Origin: Mycobacterium sp. AT1
Lineage (GTDB): Bacteria; Actinomycetota; Actinomycetes; Mycobacteriales; Mycobacteriaceae
Direction: 5' to 3'
Length of the DNA: 64,000 bases
Assembly: GCF_002043095.1 (NCBI RefSeq)
Contig: NZ_MVOC01000014.1
Location: 36,000 to 99,999 of the forward strand
This document shows, piece after piece, positions 18,055 through 28,770 of the stretch (within the stretch, counting starts at the first letter, position 1; each line of letters starts with the position of its first letter). Under the pieces are notes generated by a model. It did not search any database, was not told where the DNA came from, and saw nothing but the letters and a program-made list of their open reading frames with translations. A program made the position numbers and the translations under genes.

Positions 18055-18983
18055 GGCGCCAGCTCCTCGAGGAGAAATTCGACGGCAGTATTGCTGGCGC
18101 GGACGACGCCTTCGCGAGTGTTCGATGCGTTGTGCGCACCCAAAATCACGTTCGGCAGCGTTCGGAGTTCACTAGACAGGGGGAGGGGCTCAACCTCAAA
18201 GACATCGAGAGCGGCTCCGGCCAGCTGGCCATTCCTGAGTGCGTCGATGAGGTCGGATTCCAAAACAACTGGACCCCTCGCCACATTGACTAGGTAGGCA
18301 TCCGGACTCACTAGGGCCAGACGGTTGGCGTCTATCAGATGGTAGGTCTCAGGTGTCAGCGGGCAGGCCAACACGATGAAGCGGCTGGTTGCCAACAGCG
18401 ACTCGAGATCAATCATGGCCACCTGCGTCGCCTCTGCGCGGACATATGGGTCGAAGGCGACGACATCCATGCCAAAGCCCGCGCCGCGCTTGGCGATCTC
18501 ACGTCCGATCGCGCCAAAACCCACCACGCCGAGTCGCGCACCGGCAAGTGTTATCCCCTCCACTTTCGGCCATTCGCCGCGCCGGACTGCGGCATCTATG
18601 GAGAGGTAACCTCGCACAAGGTTCAGGATGTAGCCGAATGCCGAATCGGCGACCTCGTAGCCGAAGACACCCGGCGTGTTGCGAACGGTCACCCCGTGCT
18701 CTCGGGCAGCTTCGTGATCAACCGAGTCCATTCCGATGCCCCATCGAATCACGGTCGTCAATCTTGTTGCACCGTCGAAGAACTCGCGGTCAAGCTCGTC
18801 GTCGCCGGCGATGATACCTACCAGGCGAGACCCATATTCGAGTAAGTCGGTTGCAGTGAACTGCTGACGGCCATCGAGATCCGGCGCCAGGACCTCGAAT
18901 CCGAGGTCTTCGATGCGCTGACGATGTCGTGGAAGCTCGACTTGCATCTGGCGGCATGTGACCAGAACCAGCGGCACGCTCAT
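18051..18983 (-). CDS. D-2-hydroxyacid dehydrogenase (SerA-like)
   Basis: A 310-residue NAD-dependent D-isomer-specific 2-hydroxyacid dehydrogenase. The nucleotide fold is VVGFGAIGREIAKR (about 153-166) with FDPY at the end of the second strand. The catalytic Arg236 (NVARG), Glu265 (DVFEVEP) and His284 (LGAHNAS) are all present. The start at 18983 overlaps the stop of the CMP-sugar synthetase by 4 bases, and its own stop overlaps the SDR start by 4 bases. Such placement suggests it makes or consumes a keto/hydroxy acid precursor of the CMP-activated sugar rather than serving serine biosynthesis. Confidence 0.88.
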   Translation of the reverse strand: MSVPLVLVTCRQMQVELPRHRQRIEDLGFEVLAPDLDGRQQFTATDLLEYGSRLVGIIAGDDELDREFFDGATRLTTVIRWGIGMDSVDHEAAREHGVTVRNTPGVFGYEVADSAFGYILNLVRGYLSIDAAVRRGEWPKVEGITLAGARLGVVGFGAIGREIAKRGAGFGMDVVAFDPYVRAEATQVAMIDLESLLATSRFIVLACPLTPETYHLIDANRLALVSPDAYLVNVARGPVVLESDLIDALRNGQLAGAALDVFEVEPLPLSSELRTLPNVILGAHNASNTREGVVRASNTAVEFLLEELAP

Positions 18984-19654
18984 TTGTTGCTCTCGATGCT
19001 CGCGGCAATGGCTGCGGCCATTGCGAAATCCTCTTCGGTATCTATGTCGATTGCCTCCAGCGGGGCCATCTCGACCATGAGCGGGAGGGCGCCGACCCGA
19101 TTTCCTCGCTCCCGCAGAAGGTCTGGAGTGAAGATGAAGAAGCATGAATTCTCGATGAACAGCGGCGCTAAATCTTGCGTGCGGAGGAGGACCGAGGGGT
19201 CGTGGTTGACTGCCTGGGACTCGGCGTCCCATAGTCGGGCTTGCAATCGTGTGACGCTGAACATGGAGTCGAATGCGCCATCGCGTTCCTGGAATTTTCT
19301 CAACGCGCCAGACACGGTTTCAGCTTTCAAGAACGGATTCGTGGAGTGAGTCTGTAGGGCAACGTCGGCGTCGACTTGGTCGAGCGTGTTGATCAGCACG
19401 TCGTTCATTGCAATAGCGCCGTCGCGAAGGTGCTCAGGTCGGAGGAGTACCCGCACGTCCGGGAAGTGCTCGGCGCAGTCATCGATGATGAATTCACTGT
19501 CGGTGTCGATCACTATGAGGTCGATCTCAGCTACCGCGCTCAACGTACGGACCACATGGTGGTACAGCGGAATTCCACCTAAGTGGCGGTAATTCTTGCC
19601 TGGCACGCGCTCACTGTTGTGGCGCATTGGGACGACGGCGACGGTGCAGTTCAT
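18980..19654 (-). CDS. CMP-sugar synthetase (NeuA/KdsB/PtmB-type cytidylyltransferase)
   Basis: A 224-residue acylneuraminate cytidylyltransferase. It has the nucleotide-binding loop PMRHNSERVPGKNYRHLGG (residues 9-27), the ALQTHSTNPFL strand that positions the sugar, and the C-terminal IDIDTEEDF metal-binding acidic motif. It activates a 3-deoxy-2-keto acid sugar (nonulosonate or Kdo-type) as its CMP form. No NeuB, KdsA or other synthase for the acid is visible in this window. It is the first gene of an ATGA-overlapped trio with the hydroxyacid dehydrogenase and SDR, and is preceded by a GT2 gene. A CMP-activated acid sugar is not a textbook component of mycobacterial envelopes. Confidence 0.87.
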   Translation of the reverse strand: MNCTVAVVPMRHNSERVPGKNYRHLGGIPLYHHVVRTLSAVAEIDLIVIDTDSEFIIDDCAEHFPDVRVLLRPEHLRDGAIAMNDVLINTLDQVDADVALQTHSTNPFLKAETVSGALRKFQERDGAFDSMFSVTRLQARLWDAESQAVNHDPSVLLRTQDLAPLFIENSCFFIFTPDLLRERGNRVGALPLMVEMAPLEAIDIDTEEDFAMAAAIAASIESNK

Positions 19655-19674
19655 TGCTCTCCACGGGGGATTGG

Positions 19675-20658
19675 CTAGGTGCCTTCGGAGTACTCGATCT
19701 TTCGACCGGGTGCGGCGGTGGGGGCTTGTTGCTGTGAGTTGGCGGGGTAGTAGAACCGCTGCAGGAGCCGCTCTGAAACGTGGTCTGGCTGACGGAAGCC
19801 TTCCCAGGTGCCGATGAACTGTGCGAGCCTGAACAACGGAATGCCGATCACGTTGTTGTGGAGCCGGTTGGCTCTAGCTGCGCCGAGATAGTCACCGGTG
19901 ATGTTCGTCAACGCGAGGGCAACAGCTCTTGGCAGAGACATCTTCGACCCCTCTACGATGCGCGCGTATGCGATCGCCTCACGTCGATACCGGTTGCGGA
20001 TGACACCCCAAGTCTCCTCGTGGACGTGGACTACTGGCGCGTCGGCGACGTAGGCGATCTTGTGTGCGTTCGCAATGGCCTTTCGCGCAAAATCGAGATC
20101 CTCGAGGCCGGTGAGAGTCTCGTCGTAGGGCGATTCCTGCCAAACTGACCTGCGCACTGCGGCATTGGCATTGTTGCTGAATGGATGGCCCTGGTCCCAG
20201 ATGTTCTCGGTCGGAAACCATTTGAGCATCACGCGCGATTCGGAGTACTTCGTCCGCTCGTCGCCAATCTGACGTCCATATGCGATGGCTACGCCCGGAC
20301 GATCGAAGGCGCTGACGAGATGTTCTACGTAAGTGTCGTAAACGGGGTAAACGTGTGCAGATGCAAAGAGGAGAATGTCGCCGGTCGCTGCAGCGCACCC
20401 TCTGTTGAGTGCTCGCCCGAACGAGAATTCGTTCTTGGCAATGCGCACAACAGTGCAGCCTGCTGCCTCGGCAATCGCGACGGTGTCATCGGTCGACCCG
20501 GAGTCGACGAGGATGATCTCGTCAGGCTTGACGGTTTGTTGGTCCAAACCCCTCAACAGACGGCCGATGTGCTGGCCTTCGTTCAAGGCTCGGATGACCG
20601 CCGACACGCGCCGCGGTTGGTCCACGTCACTCATTTCGACGTTGGAAACATTTTGCAT
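19675..20658 (-). CDS. Glycosyltransferase family 2
   Basis: A 327-residue GT-A enzyme. It has the GT2 start VSAVIRALNEGQHIGRLL, the DxD-like region ILLFASAHVYP with the preceding VDSGSTDDT, and GLEDLDFARKA as the ED base motif. The C-terminal 80 residues are family-variable and not clearly membranous. It likely adds a residue to the lipid-linked repeat unit. The start is ATG 20658, or ATG 20634 eight codons on, neither with a clear ribosome-binding site. It lies 20 bases upstream of the CMP-sugar synthetase gene and is probably in the same transcript. Confidence 0.87.
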   Translation of the reverse strand: MQNVSNVEMSDVDQPRRVSAVIRALNEGQHIGRLLRGLDQQTVKPDEIILVDSGSTDDTVAIAEAAGCTVVRIAKNEFSFGRALNRGCAAATGDILLFASAHVYPVYDTYVEHLVSAFDRPGVAIAYGRQIGDERTKYSESRVMLKWFPTENIWDQGHPFSNNANAAVRRSVWQESPYDETLTGLEDLDFARKAIANAHKIAYVADAPVVHVHEETWGVIRNRYRREAIAYARIVEGSKMSLPRAVALALTNITGDYLGAARANRLHNNVIGIPLFRLAQFIGTWEGFRQPDHVSERLLQRFYYPANSQQQAPTAAPGRKIEYSEGT

Positions 20659-20969
20659 TTCGACCGCAGTTGCTCAAGGTCTTTAGTCGTGAAGTACTGA
20701 TCCCCATTGCCACCCCCAAGTCGCAGAATACTAGAGGCTGGCATGCTGTGCGTTGCAACCCCCTCGACTATCGCGATGTGAAAGTGCGACACCCAATCAT
20801 TTTGGGCGACAACGGCTGTCAGTCCGGACTCTCGACTGCTGGGCGATGGACGTATTGTAGAGCTTGCCGTCGCCGCTCGAATCAGAACTTGTCTCCCTCC
20901 GTCTCGTCGAGCGACGACGTCGTTGACTCTTGCGGAGCGATAAGGCGAGACGGTGGAGCTCAACGGGCA
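20659..20969. other. Gap between BY-kinase gene and GT2 gene
   Basis: About 310 bases downstream of the kinase stop and upstream of the GT2 start on the same strand. I see no protein-like frame and no strong hairpin. It may contain a separate promoter for the glycosyltransferase, CMP-sugar, flippase and polymerase genes. Confidence 0.35.
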
Positions 20970-22379
20970 TTACGTGTCGCTACGGCGCCGGCGGCCACGT
21001 TTGCCGCTGGTTCCAGCAGCCTGCTTTGGTGTGTCTTCGCTGTAGTAGCTGTAGCTGTAGTAGTCGTTTCCGCGGTGAGGCGTCATCGTGAATACCGTGC
21101 CGAGAGGTGAAACGCCAACACCCTCTAGGTTCCTGACCGCATGCGCGAGTTGCTCTCGTTTGGTCTGTCCGTATCGGGCCATCATGAGGACACCATCGGC
21201 ACTGGTCGCAAGAATGGCGGCATCGGTGACTGCAAGCAACGGTGAAGAATCCACGATGACGTAGTCGAATTGCGAGCGCAGTTCACTCAAAATCTTCTGC
21301 GCTGCCAAGGATCCGAGGAGCTCGCTCGGATTTGGTGGGGTCGGTCCTGAAGCGAGAACGGTCAACCCCGGTGTACTCGTCTTCTGAAGCACTTCCGATA
21401 ACGTGGCTGCCCCGCTCAGTACGGTGCTGAATCCAACGGTCCCGACAACGTCGAGATACTTGGCCAGCATGGGACGACGCATGTCGCCATCGACGAGCAC
21501 GACGTTGTGTTCACCCTCCGCCAACGCGAGAGCGATGTTGATGGCGGTCGTTGACTTACCTTCGCCCGGCAGAGAACTCGTAACGACGATCAAACGCGGC
21601 GGGTTGTCCACGGCGAGAAACTGGAGATTGGTGCGAAGTTTGCGAAAGGACTCAGCGATTGCAGAATTGTCGTTCTCAAAGGCGATCGACGGGTTCTCTC
21701 GACGTTCCTTATCGAGCGGAATCGTGCCCACGAGACCAGTCTTGGTGATCTCCTCGAGGGTCTCTTGATCCTTGATGGTGTTGTCCAGTCGGTCTCGGAT
21801 CACTGCAAGCCCCACGCCAAGCAGCAAACCAATACCAAGTCCGGCGAGAAGGTTACGCTTCGTGTTCGGAACCACAGGTTCCGCAGGAACGGTTGCACGC
21901 TGTTCGACGATTACGCGCGCGTCGGGGATCGATCCGTCACCCGGCGTTTCCAGTTCGCGTGACATTGCCACGAATTCGTCGGACAGTGTATTTGCGATGT
22001 CACGCGCTCGAACGGGCGATTCGTCGTGGACCTTCACCTCGATCAGAACCGTGTCGGGTTTCGCCGTAGCCTCGACGTTGGCGCTCAGCGTTTCCGCGGT
22101 CGTGTCCAGACCCAATTTATCGATGGTGCGCTGCGCCAAGGTTTCTCCTTGGAGCAACTCCGTGTAGGAGAGCACGCGCTGCTGCGAGAACAGATTCCCT
22201 TGGTACAGCTCGTTCACCGAGGCACCGGAAGTTGTCGACACGAAAAGCCTGGTAGACGCCTGGTACAACGGCGTTGTGAGAAGTGTGACGGTCACTGCTC
22301 CGAGTACCGCGACCAGCACTGTCACGCAGACTATGAGCCAACGGGAACGCAGCAATCTTACGAAGCCCCGTATATCCAT
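20970..22379 (-). CDS. Wzz/Wzc-type chain-length protein with bacterial tyrosine kinase domain
   Basis: A 469-residue single-chain polysaccharide co-polymerase and BY-kinase. A Wzz domain is held by two membrane segments (about 14-35 and 176-195). The cytoplasmic kinase has Walker A SSLPGEGKST (268-277), Walker A' VLVDGDMRRP (295-304) and Walker B DYVIVDSSP. The tail carries five tyrosines in seven residues (YYSYSYY, 440-446), the autophosphorylation cluster, followed by a basic end. It sets chain length and is probably reset by the phosphatase encoded at 312-830. The extracytoplasmic loop is short, as in actinobacterial versions. It is the first gene of the minus-strand block, divergent from a 580-base intergenic region. 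Confidence 0.93.
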   Translation of the reverse strand: MDIRGFVRLLRSRWLIVCVTVLVAVLGAVTVTLLTTPLYQASTRLFVSTTSGASVNELYQGNLFSQQRVLSYTELLQGETLAQRTIDKLGLDTTAETLSANVEATAKPDTVLIEVKVHDESPVRARDIANTLSDEFVAMSRELETPGDGSIPDARVIVEQRATVPAEPVVPNTKRNLLAGLGIGLLLGVGLAVIRDRLDNTIKDQETLEEITKTGLVGTIPLDKERRENPSIAFENDNSAIAESFRKLRTNLQFLAVDNPPRLIVVTSSLPGEGKSTTAINIALALAEGEHNVVLVDGDMRRPMLAKYLDVVGTVGFSTVLSGAATLSEVLQKTSTPGLTVLASGPTPPNPSELLGSLAAQKILSELRSQFDYVIVDSSPLLAVTDAAILATSADGVLMMARYGQTKREQLAHAVRNLEGVGVSPLGTVFTMTPHRGNDYYSYSYYSEDTPKQAAGTSGKRGRRRRSDT

Positions 22380-22961
22380 ATCCGTTTCCGCCCCTCACCG
22401 CTGGTCGCCCAGCCCCCCATGGCCCCTAAGCTCCGTCGTCCGAAGTCACGGCTTGGGCAACCATACCGCTCACATCGTCGGCGACGCTCCTTTAGCGCCG
22501 CAACGCGACGCGATCGTGGCAATCGGATTCGCCCGCTCGTAGGCGGTCACGAATCATCCATGCATGTAGGTCCCGAGACGGCGGGAACGAGGTCGTCAAC
22601 CAATGGTTGCACTGGGACACGAGCCTCTCTCTGAACCGCCGGTTCGGTTAAGGGGATCGTCCTTTCCCCGGATTTACCGGCGGTATGGCTATCTGAATTC
22701 GGACGCCGGGTGGCCGAGTTCCGTGCCGCGTACTACTGGTACTCGTTCGGCCGTTGACGGTTGCGCTCGTCAGGATCACGCCCTTGGTGGTGGCGATCGA
22801 ACGGACTGACGTCAACATGGTGTCGATCGGCACCTTGATCGGGCTGGAGAGAATCGAGCTGAAAAACAGGCCTCTCCGTAAGCCGAGACTGGCAAAGTCT
22901 TGCGAACGTCTATCCGTGGAGTCCATAATTTGGGTAGCTGTCGCCACCGGGGGGGTTGGAC
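22380..22961. other. Intergenic region between BY-kinase and small membrane protein
   Basis: About 580 bases between divergent genes; no convincing gene. It should hold the promoter of the minus-strand export block and that of the small membrane protein. The last 100 bases (from about 22880) are similar to the DNA before the broken copy at about 29480, so the promoter or leader was duplicated with the gene. A nested inverted repeat is at 22635-22684. Confidence 0.45.
22635..22684. repeat. Nested inverted repeat in intergenic region
   Basis: Outer arms ACCGCCGGT (22635-22643) and ACCGGCGGT (22676-22684) are perfect complements, and an inner GGGGA/TCCCC pair sits between them. As DNA it could bind a regulator; as RNA it could fold in the leader of the small membrane-protein gene. 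No T-tract follows, so a terminator is less likely. Confidence 0.35.
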
Positions 22962-23270
22962 ATGGCCAATTGGCTACTTTTTTATTTCATCGGTTGCGTG
23001 CCCGTCGTGCTTGCGGTGAGTTGCATCGGATTTGCGAAACGGATGTCGCACCAAATGGGACGTCACGCGACAGTGCGATTGTCGTTCGCCGCTGGCCTGC
23101 TGTGGCCGCTGTTGGCGGTCGCCGGGGTGCAGGTCGTGGCACTGCTCATTCTGAAGACGGCGCTCGGGTCGGTGCGGAGCCTCGGCAGCAGCGCTGTCGT
23201 ACGTGTTGAGATTCCCGCGGTGGAGAACCTGACGCCAGCAGTCGCGTCGCCCGTCGCCGCCGCGGCTTGA
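22962..23270 (+). CDS. Small two-helix membrane protein, unknown function
   Basis: A 102-residue protein starting MANWLLFYFIGCVPVVLAV. There are two hydrophobic segments (about 3-24 and 41-66) separated by a basic loop (AKRMSHQMGRHATVR), and an Ala/Val/Pro-rich tail. The ATG at 22962 is preceded by GGGGGGG. I do not recognise a named family. A frameshifted homologue with similar upstream DNA is found at about 29557, and the two flank the rhamnose/DUF4012 block. It is convergent with the rmlCD gene. Confidence 0.7.
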   Translation: MANWLLFYFIGCVPVVLAVSCIGFAKRMSHQMGRHATVRLSFAAGLLWPLLAVAGVQVVALLILKTALGSVRSLGSSAVVRVEIPAVENLTPAVASPVAAAA

Positions 23271-23384
23271 CGTCTTGCCGCTGCCTCGCTTCTACCGCAA
23301 TCACACAAGCAGGACGTAATGGCGAACGCTGCTGCCAACAAGGCGAAGCGAGCCGGCCTGACCCGACCAGGGGCCTGCCGGTTC

Positions 23385-24815
23385 CTACCGTGTCGCGGTG
23401 GGGGTTTCTCGCGCCAGGTAGCCCGCGAGTGCGTCGACCGCGTCAGCAGGCGAAAAGCCCACCGACTCGATCTTGGCCAGGTCGAGGGCGCTGTTGTTGG
23501 GCCGTGGCGCAACCGGATTGGATGCCGTCGCGAAGTATTGGGCGGTGCTCACTTCGGTAACCCGATTCGGGTCGTGGCCCGTGAGCGCGAATACGCGCTT
23601 GGCGACGTCGGCCCACGACATGACCGGCCCGGCCCCCGTCACGTTGTAGGTGCCGTACGGCGATCGCTCGTCGACCAGATGGCGGATCGCCCGGCTGAGA
23701 TCCGAGGTGAAGGTGAGGCGGCCGACCTGGTCGTCGACGACCGACGGGTCGACCCCGCGTTCGGCTAGAGACGCCATCGTCTTCACGAAGTTGGCGCCGT
23801 CGCCGATCACCCATGAGGTGCGCACGATGTAGTGCCGTGGCACGGTGCCGACGACGAGGTCGCCAGCCGCCTTCGTCTGGCCGTAGACCCCGAGCGGGGA
23901 CACGGGATCGTCCTCGCGGTAGGGGCGTTGCGCGGTGCCGTCGAAGACGTAGTCGCTGGAGACGTGGACCAGCGTGATGCCGTGCGTGGACGCGATCCGC
24001 GCCAACGCGGCCACTCCGGTGACATTGGCCGCCCACGCCGCGGCACGCCCCTCGGGCGTCTCGGCGGCATCCACGGCCGTGAACGCGGCCGTGTTGACGA
24101 TGGTCTCGTAATCTCGCCAGCGACGGACGCTTTCGAGGCCAGGTGCCGTGAGGTCGACGTCGCTGCGGTCGGCGAATTCGACGCTCGACAGATCGGCGTA
24201 CGCGTGGCGCAACGCTTGGCCCAGTTGTCCGCCGGCGCCGAGAACCAACGTCTTGCGCGGCGGGACGGGGGTGACGTCGGCCAACCGCGGATGGTCGCGG
24301 TCCTTCGCCGACAACTCCGCGCGCTCCAAGGGAATTGGCCAGTCGATCGCCACCGTCTCGTCGGCCAGGTTCAGGAACGTGTACGAGGCGTCGGGGGAGT
24401 AGTGGTCGTTGACCAGGTAGGTGTAGGCCGTGTTGGGCTCGAGTGTCTGGAAGGCGTTGCCGACGCCGCGGGGAACGAACACCGCCCGTGACGGGTCGAG
24501 CTCGGCGGTGGCCACCGCGCCGAACGTGGAGCCGGCGCGCAGGTCCACCCATGCGCCGAAGATGCGACCGGAGGCAACGGAAACGAACTTGTCCCACGGC
24601 TCCGCATGGATGCCGCGGGTGGTGCCTTCTGCGTCGTTGAACGAGACGTTGTTCTGGACGGGACCGAAGTCGGGTAGTCCCGCGGCAACCATCTTCTCGC
24701 GCTGCCAGTTCTCCTTGAACCAGCCGCGATTGTCGCCGTGGACGGGCAGGTCCCACACCGTCAGCCCGGGGATGGCAGTCGGGTTGGCCTGCAACGACTT
24801 TCCGTACTCGGTCAC
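23385..24815 (-). CDS. rmlCD: Fused dTDP-4-dehydrorhamnose 3,5-epimerase / reductase (RmlC-RmlD)
   Basis: A 476-residue fusion. Residues about 1-185 are an RmlC cupin: WFKENWQREK, TTRGIHAEPWDKFV with the catalytic His and Lys, and TYLVNDHYSP with the active-site Tyr region; the usual HGF motif reads GNAFQ. Residues about 190-476 are RmlD: LVLGAGGQLGQALR, SSDYVFDG and YGQTK. The protein converts dTDP-4-keto-6-deoxyglucose to dTDP-L-rhamnose in two steps. The fusion is known from corynebacteria, while M. tuberculosis has separate genes. I start at GTG 24815, 13 bases past the rmlB stop; the frame is open upstream but overlaps rmlB and lacks similarity. Confidence 0.9.
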   Translation of the reverse strand: MTEYGKSLQANPTAIPGLTVWDLPVHGDNRGWFKENWQREKMVAAGLPDFGPVQNNVSFNDAEGTTRGIHAEPWDKFVSVASGRIFGAWVDLRAGSTFGAVATAELDPSRAVFVPRGVGNAFQTLEPNTAYTYLVNDHYSPDASYTFLNLADETVAIDWPIPLERAELSAKDRDHPRLADVTPVPPRKTLVLGAGGQLGQALRHAYADLSSVEFADRSDVDLTAPGLESVRRWRDYETIVNTAAFTAVDAAETPEGRAAAWAANVTGVAALARIASTHGITLVHVSSDYVFDGTAQRPYREDDPVSPLGVYGQTKAAGDLVVGTVPRHYIVRTSWVIGDGANFVKTMASLAERGVDPSVVDDQVGRLTFTSDLSRAIRHLVDERSPYGTYNVTGAGPVMSWADVAKRVFALTGHDPNRVTEVSTAQYFATASNPVAPRPNNSALDLAKIESVGFSPADAVDALAGYLARETPTATR

Positions 24816-24828
24816 GGGCTCGTCGCCG

Positions 24829-26693
<1,865 letters not shown>

Positions 26694-26856
26694 GCGTACA
26701 TCGTGGCACAGCCGGCGGAACAGGGCTTTGCCACTTGGGTCGTGGCTCCGCTGCAATCGGTGCTGACGTGGCGGTGGACTCAAACAGTCTGGTCAACAAC
26801 GACATTGAGAAAGAAGCCTTATGGCAAACGCTCGACAATCCGTGCGGACTCGGGCT

Positions 26857-28710
26857 CTATCCAGTGCACGTTGGCACCAAAACCGTTGGAGTGACATTGT
26901 CGATCAAAGGCTGAACTGGTACCCGCGCCTCACCCGGAGCCGTCGGCTCTGAGAGCCGGAAAGTCAAAACAGCAGTCTTTCCAGGCGGTATTGCCACTTG
27001 GGCTTCAAAGCTCGGGTGGCCGCGCTCCGACGCTCCGAAGACACGGATCCTAGTGTCATTGGCAAGGACACCAATTAGTTGTGCATTTTTGGTGGCGAGA
27101 AGTCGGACCGACGTGAGCATTGCGCCTTTTGGAATATTCTCCGCGAGTCCGGTGAAGAAGCCCAATCGCCCTGCGACGTAATCCGATAGAGGTGTCGCAT
27201 CTGCGAGTGTATTGGTCAACCGAACCGTGACGGTCGACAGTCGTGTATCGCCCTCGCATCCGTCGGCAACATACTCGATCTGCCGCTTCAAGTAGTAGTC
27301 CATCTTGTTGCCGCCGAGATTGTTGACGACGACTCCTGCGTATGGCGCCGGATCGTCGGGGACTTCGTGGGCCAGCGGAGTTTCCTCCAGAAGTTTTTGG
27401 TCGGCGGGCGACGAGCTCCACACCAAGATTCGGCGCTCGCTGACCGCTCGACCCAAGGCGTCGAACAATATGCGGGGAGACTTCACCGGGCCGCTGATCT
27501 TCTTGACCACTTCGCTGGCAACGTCCTGCAGATACTGTTTCCGTGCGGCTTGGTCGGTGGGAAAGCGGTCATACACCGTCGACTCGGTGAGTTCGACGAC
27601 GTTGCCTTCCGTCACCGTCTCGCCACCAGGCATCACCACCGGTCCGGTAGCGCCGAGGATGTAGCTCAAGGCGACAGGGTCGATGGCGATGACGCCGTCA
27701 ACGTCCATCCCTGACTGTTGGGCCCACATCGACTTCCAGATTTGTGCCGCATACGGGAAGTGGGCGCTTTGATTGCTGTTCTTGATATCAGTGGTCGGCT
27801 TTGTGAACCCGTACTGTTGATCGAAATCTTGGCCGAGGCTGATCGGTGTGAATGGCTTGTCGAACAACTCGGTGTTCGGTCCCAGCGCGTCCACACTGGG
27901 CTTGCCGTTGTCGAACCGCAGGACTCCGAATCCCCCAAGCAAGCCTCCGGTGCCTCGCGCTTCGGCGTTGGTCTGGAAGCCCATGAAGTAGCTGCGTGGG
28001 CCGTCGGCACCCATCATCGACGGCGCCAACCGGGCGGCGATGGCCGTGCCGCCCAGAAGGTGCGCAACGTCCGATGTCTGGGCTTGCAGTTTTGATCGGG
28101 CCTCCCCAATCACGGAGAGGTACCGCGGATTCGAAATCGCCTTGGCGTCAGCGTCGAGCCGGGCCGCGGCTGCGGCGATCTTGCTTAGCGCTGGCTCTTC
28201 TCGACGCAGTGCCTCCACGTCCAGCCGACCGTCAGCCAGCATCTGATTCGGCGCGACAGTCGCTCCGGCGTCTGCAGCGGGCTTCAACACGTCGGCGGTC
28301 AGCCCGAGCACCACGTCGGATATCTGTTGACCGGTCTTGAAGGGGCTGCCCAACCACGGCACGACGGAAACGATGTTCCACGGCAGGCTGTGTGTTGCGT
28401 CTCGCGCCGCCTGCGCGTGTGACTGCGCATCACCTGCAAAGCGCGCTGCGTCAGCCGTATTACCCTGCAGCAGGGCATCTTTGGTCTGCTGCGCGCTTGC
28501 CCGCGCTTGTTCGAGATTGGTCTTGGCTGCTTGCGCTCGGAACCCGAGCCAGCATCCGAAGGCGATGACGACCACTATCACCGCAAGCGCCGCCAAAGCA
28601 ACAGGGCGGCGCCTGAACCGGTGCCGTCTTTCATCGTCGTCTTCTATGGTTCGAGACTCGTCGTCGGAGATCGAATCGCCGTCAGACCGACGCCAGCTGA
28701 AAAGGCCCAC
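26857..28710 (-). CDS. DUF4012 single-pass membrane protein
   Basis: A 617-residue protein with an acidic cytoplasmic N-terminus, a basic patch (RRHRFRRR), and one membrane helix (about 37-57, VALAALAVIVVVIAFGCWLGF). A large outer part begins with an Ala/Gln-rich coiled-coil-like segment (about 60-110) and continues as DUF4012 (YFMGFQTNAEARGTGGLLGGF, GVIAIDPVALSYILGATGPV). The PDB-free family is common in actinobacterial and Gram-positive polysaccharide loci, with no proven biochemistry known to me. Here it stands 163 bases upstream of rmlA on the same strand and may help assemble or attach the rhamnose-containing polymer outside the membrane. Confidence 0.85.
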   Translation of the reverse strand: MGLFSWRRSDGDSISDDESRTIEDDDERRHRFRRRPVALAALAVIVVVIAFGCWLGFRAQAAKTNLEQARASAQQTKDALLQGNTADAARFAGDAQSHAQAARDATHSLPWNIVSVVPWLGSPFKTGQQISDVVLGLTADVLKPAADAGATVAPNQMLADGRLDVEALRREEPALSKIAAAAARLDADAKAISNPRYLSVIGEARSKLQAQTSDVAHLLGGTAIAARLAPSMMGADGPRSYFMGFQTNAEARGTGGLLGGFGVLRFDNGKPSVDALGPNTELFDKPFTPISLGQDFDQQYGFTKPTTDIKNSNQSAHFPYAAQIWKSMWAQQSGMDVDGVIAIDPVALSYILGATGPVVMPGGETVTEGNVVELTESTVYDRFPTDQAARKQYLQDVASEVVKKISGPVKSPRILFDALGRAVSERRILVWSSSPADQKLLEETPLAHEVPDDPAPYAGVVVNNLGGNKMDYYLKRQIEYVADGCEGDTRLSTVTVRLTNTLADATPLSDYVAGRLGFFTGLAENIPKGAMLTSVRLLATKNAQLIGVLANDTRIRVFGASERGHPSFEAQVAIPPGKTAVLTFRLSEPTAPGEARVPVQPLIDNVTPTVLVPTCTG

Positions 28711-28770
28711 TCAGTACATTCCCCGCGCTCCGGTTGCAGTCTGCACCAGCAGAACAGCTACAAAAGTTGG

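Noticed and set aside
22276..22634. Short plus-strand frames near the BY-kinase 5' end
   Set aside because: No ribosome-binding site or domain; overlap the start of the kinase gene and its promoter.
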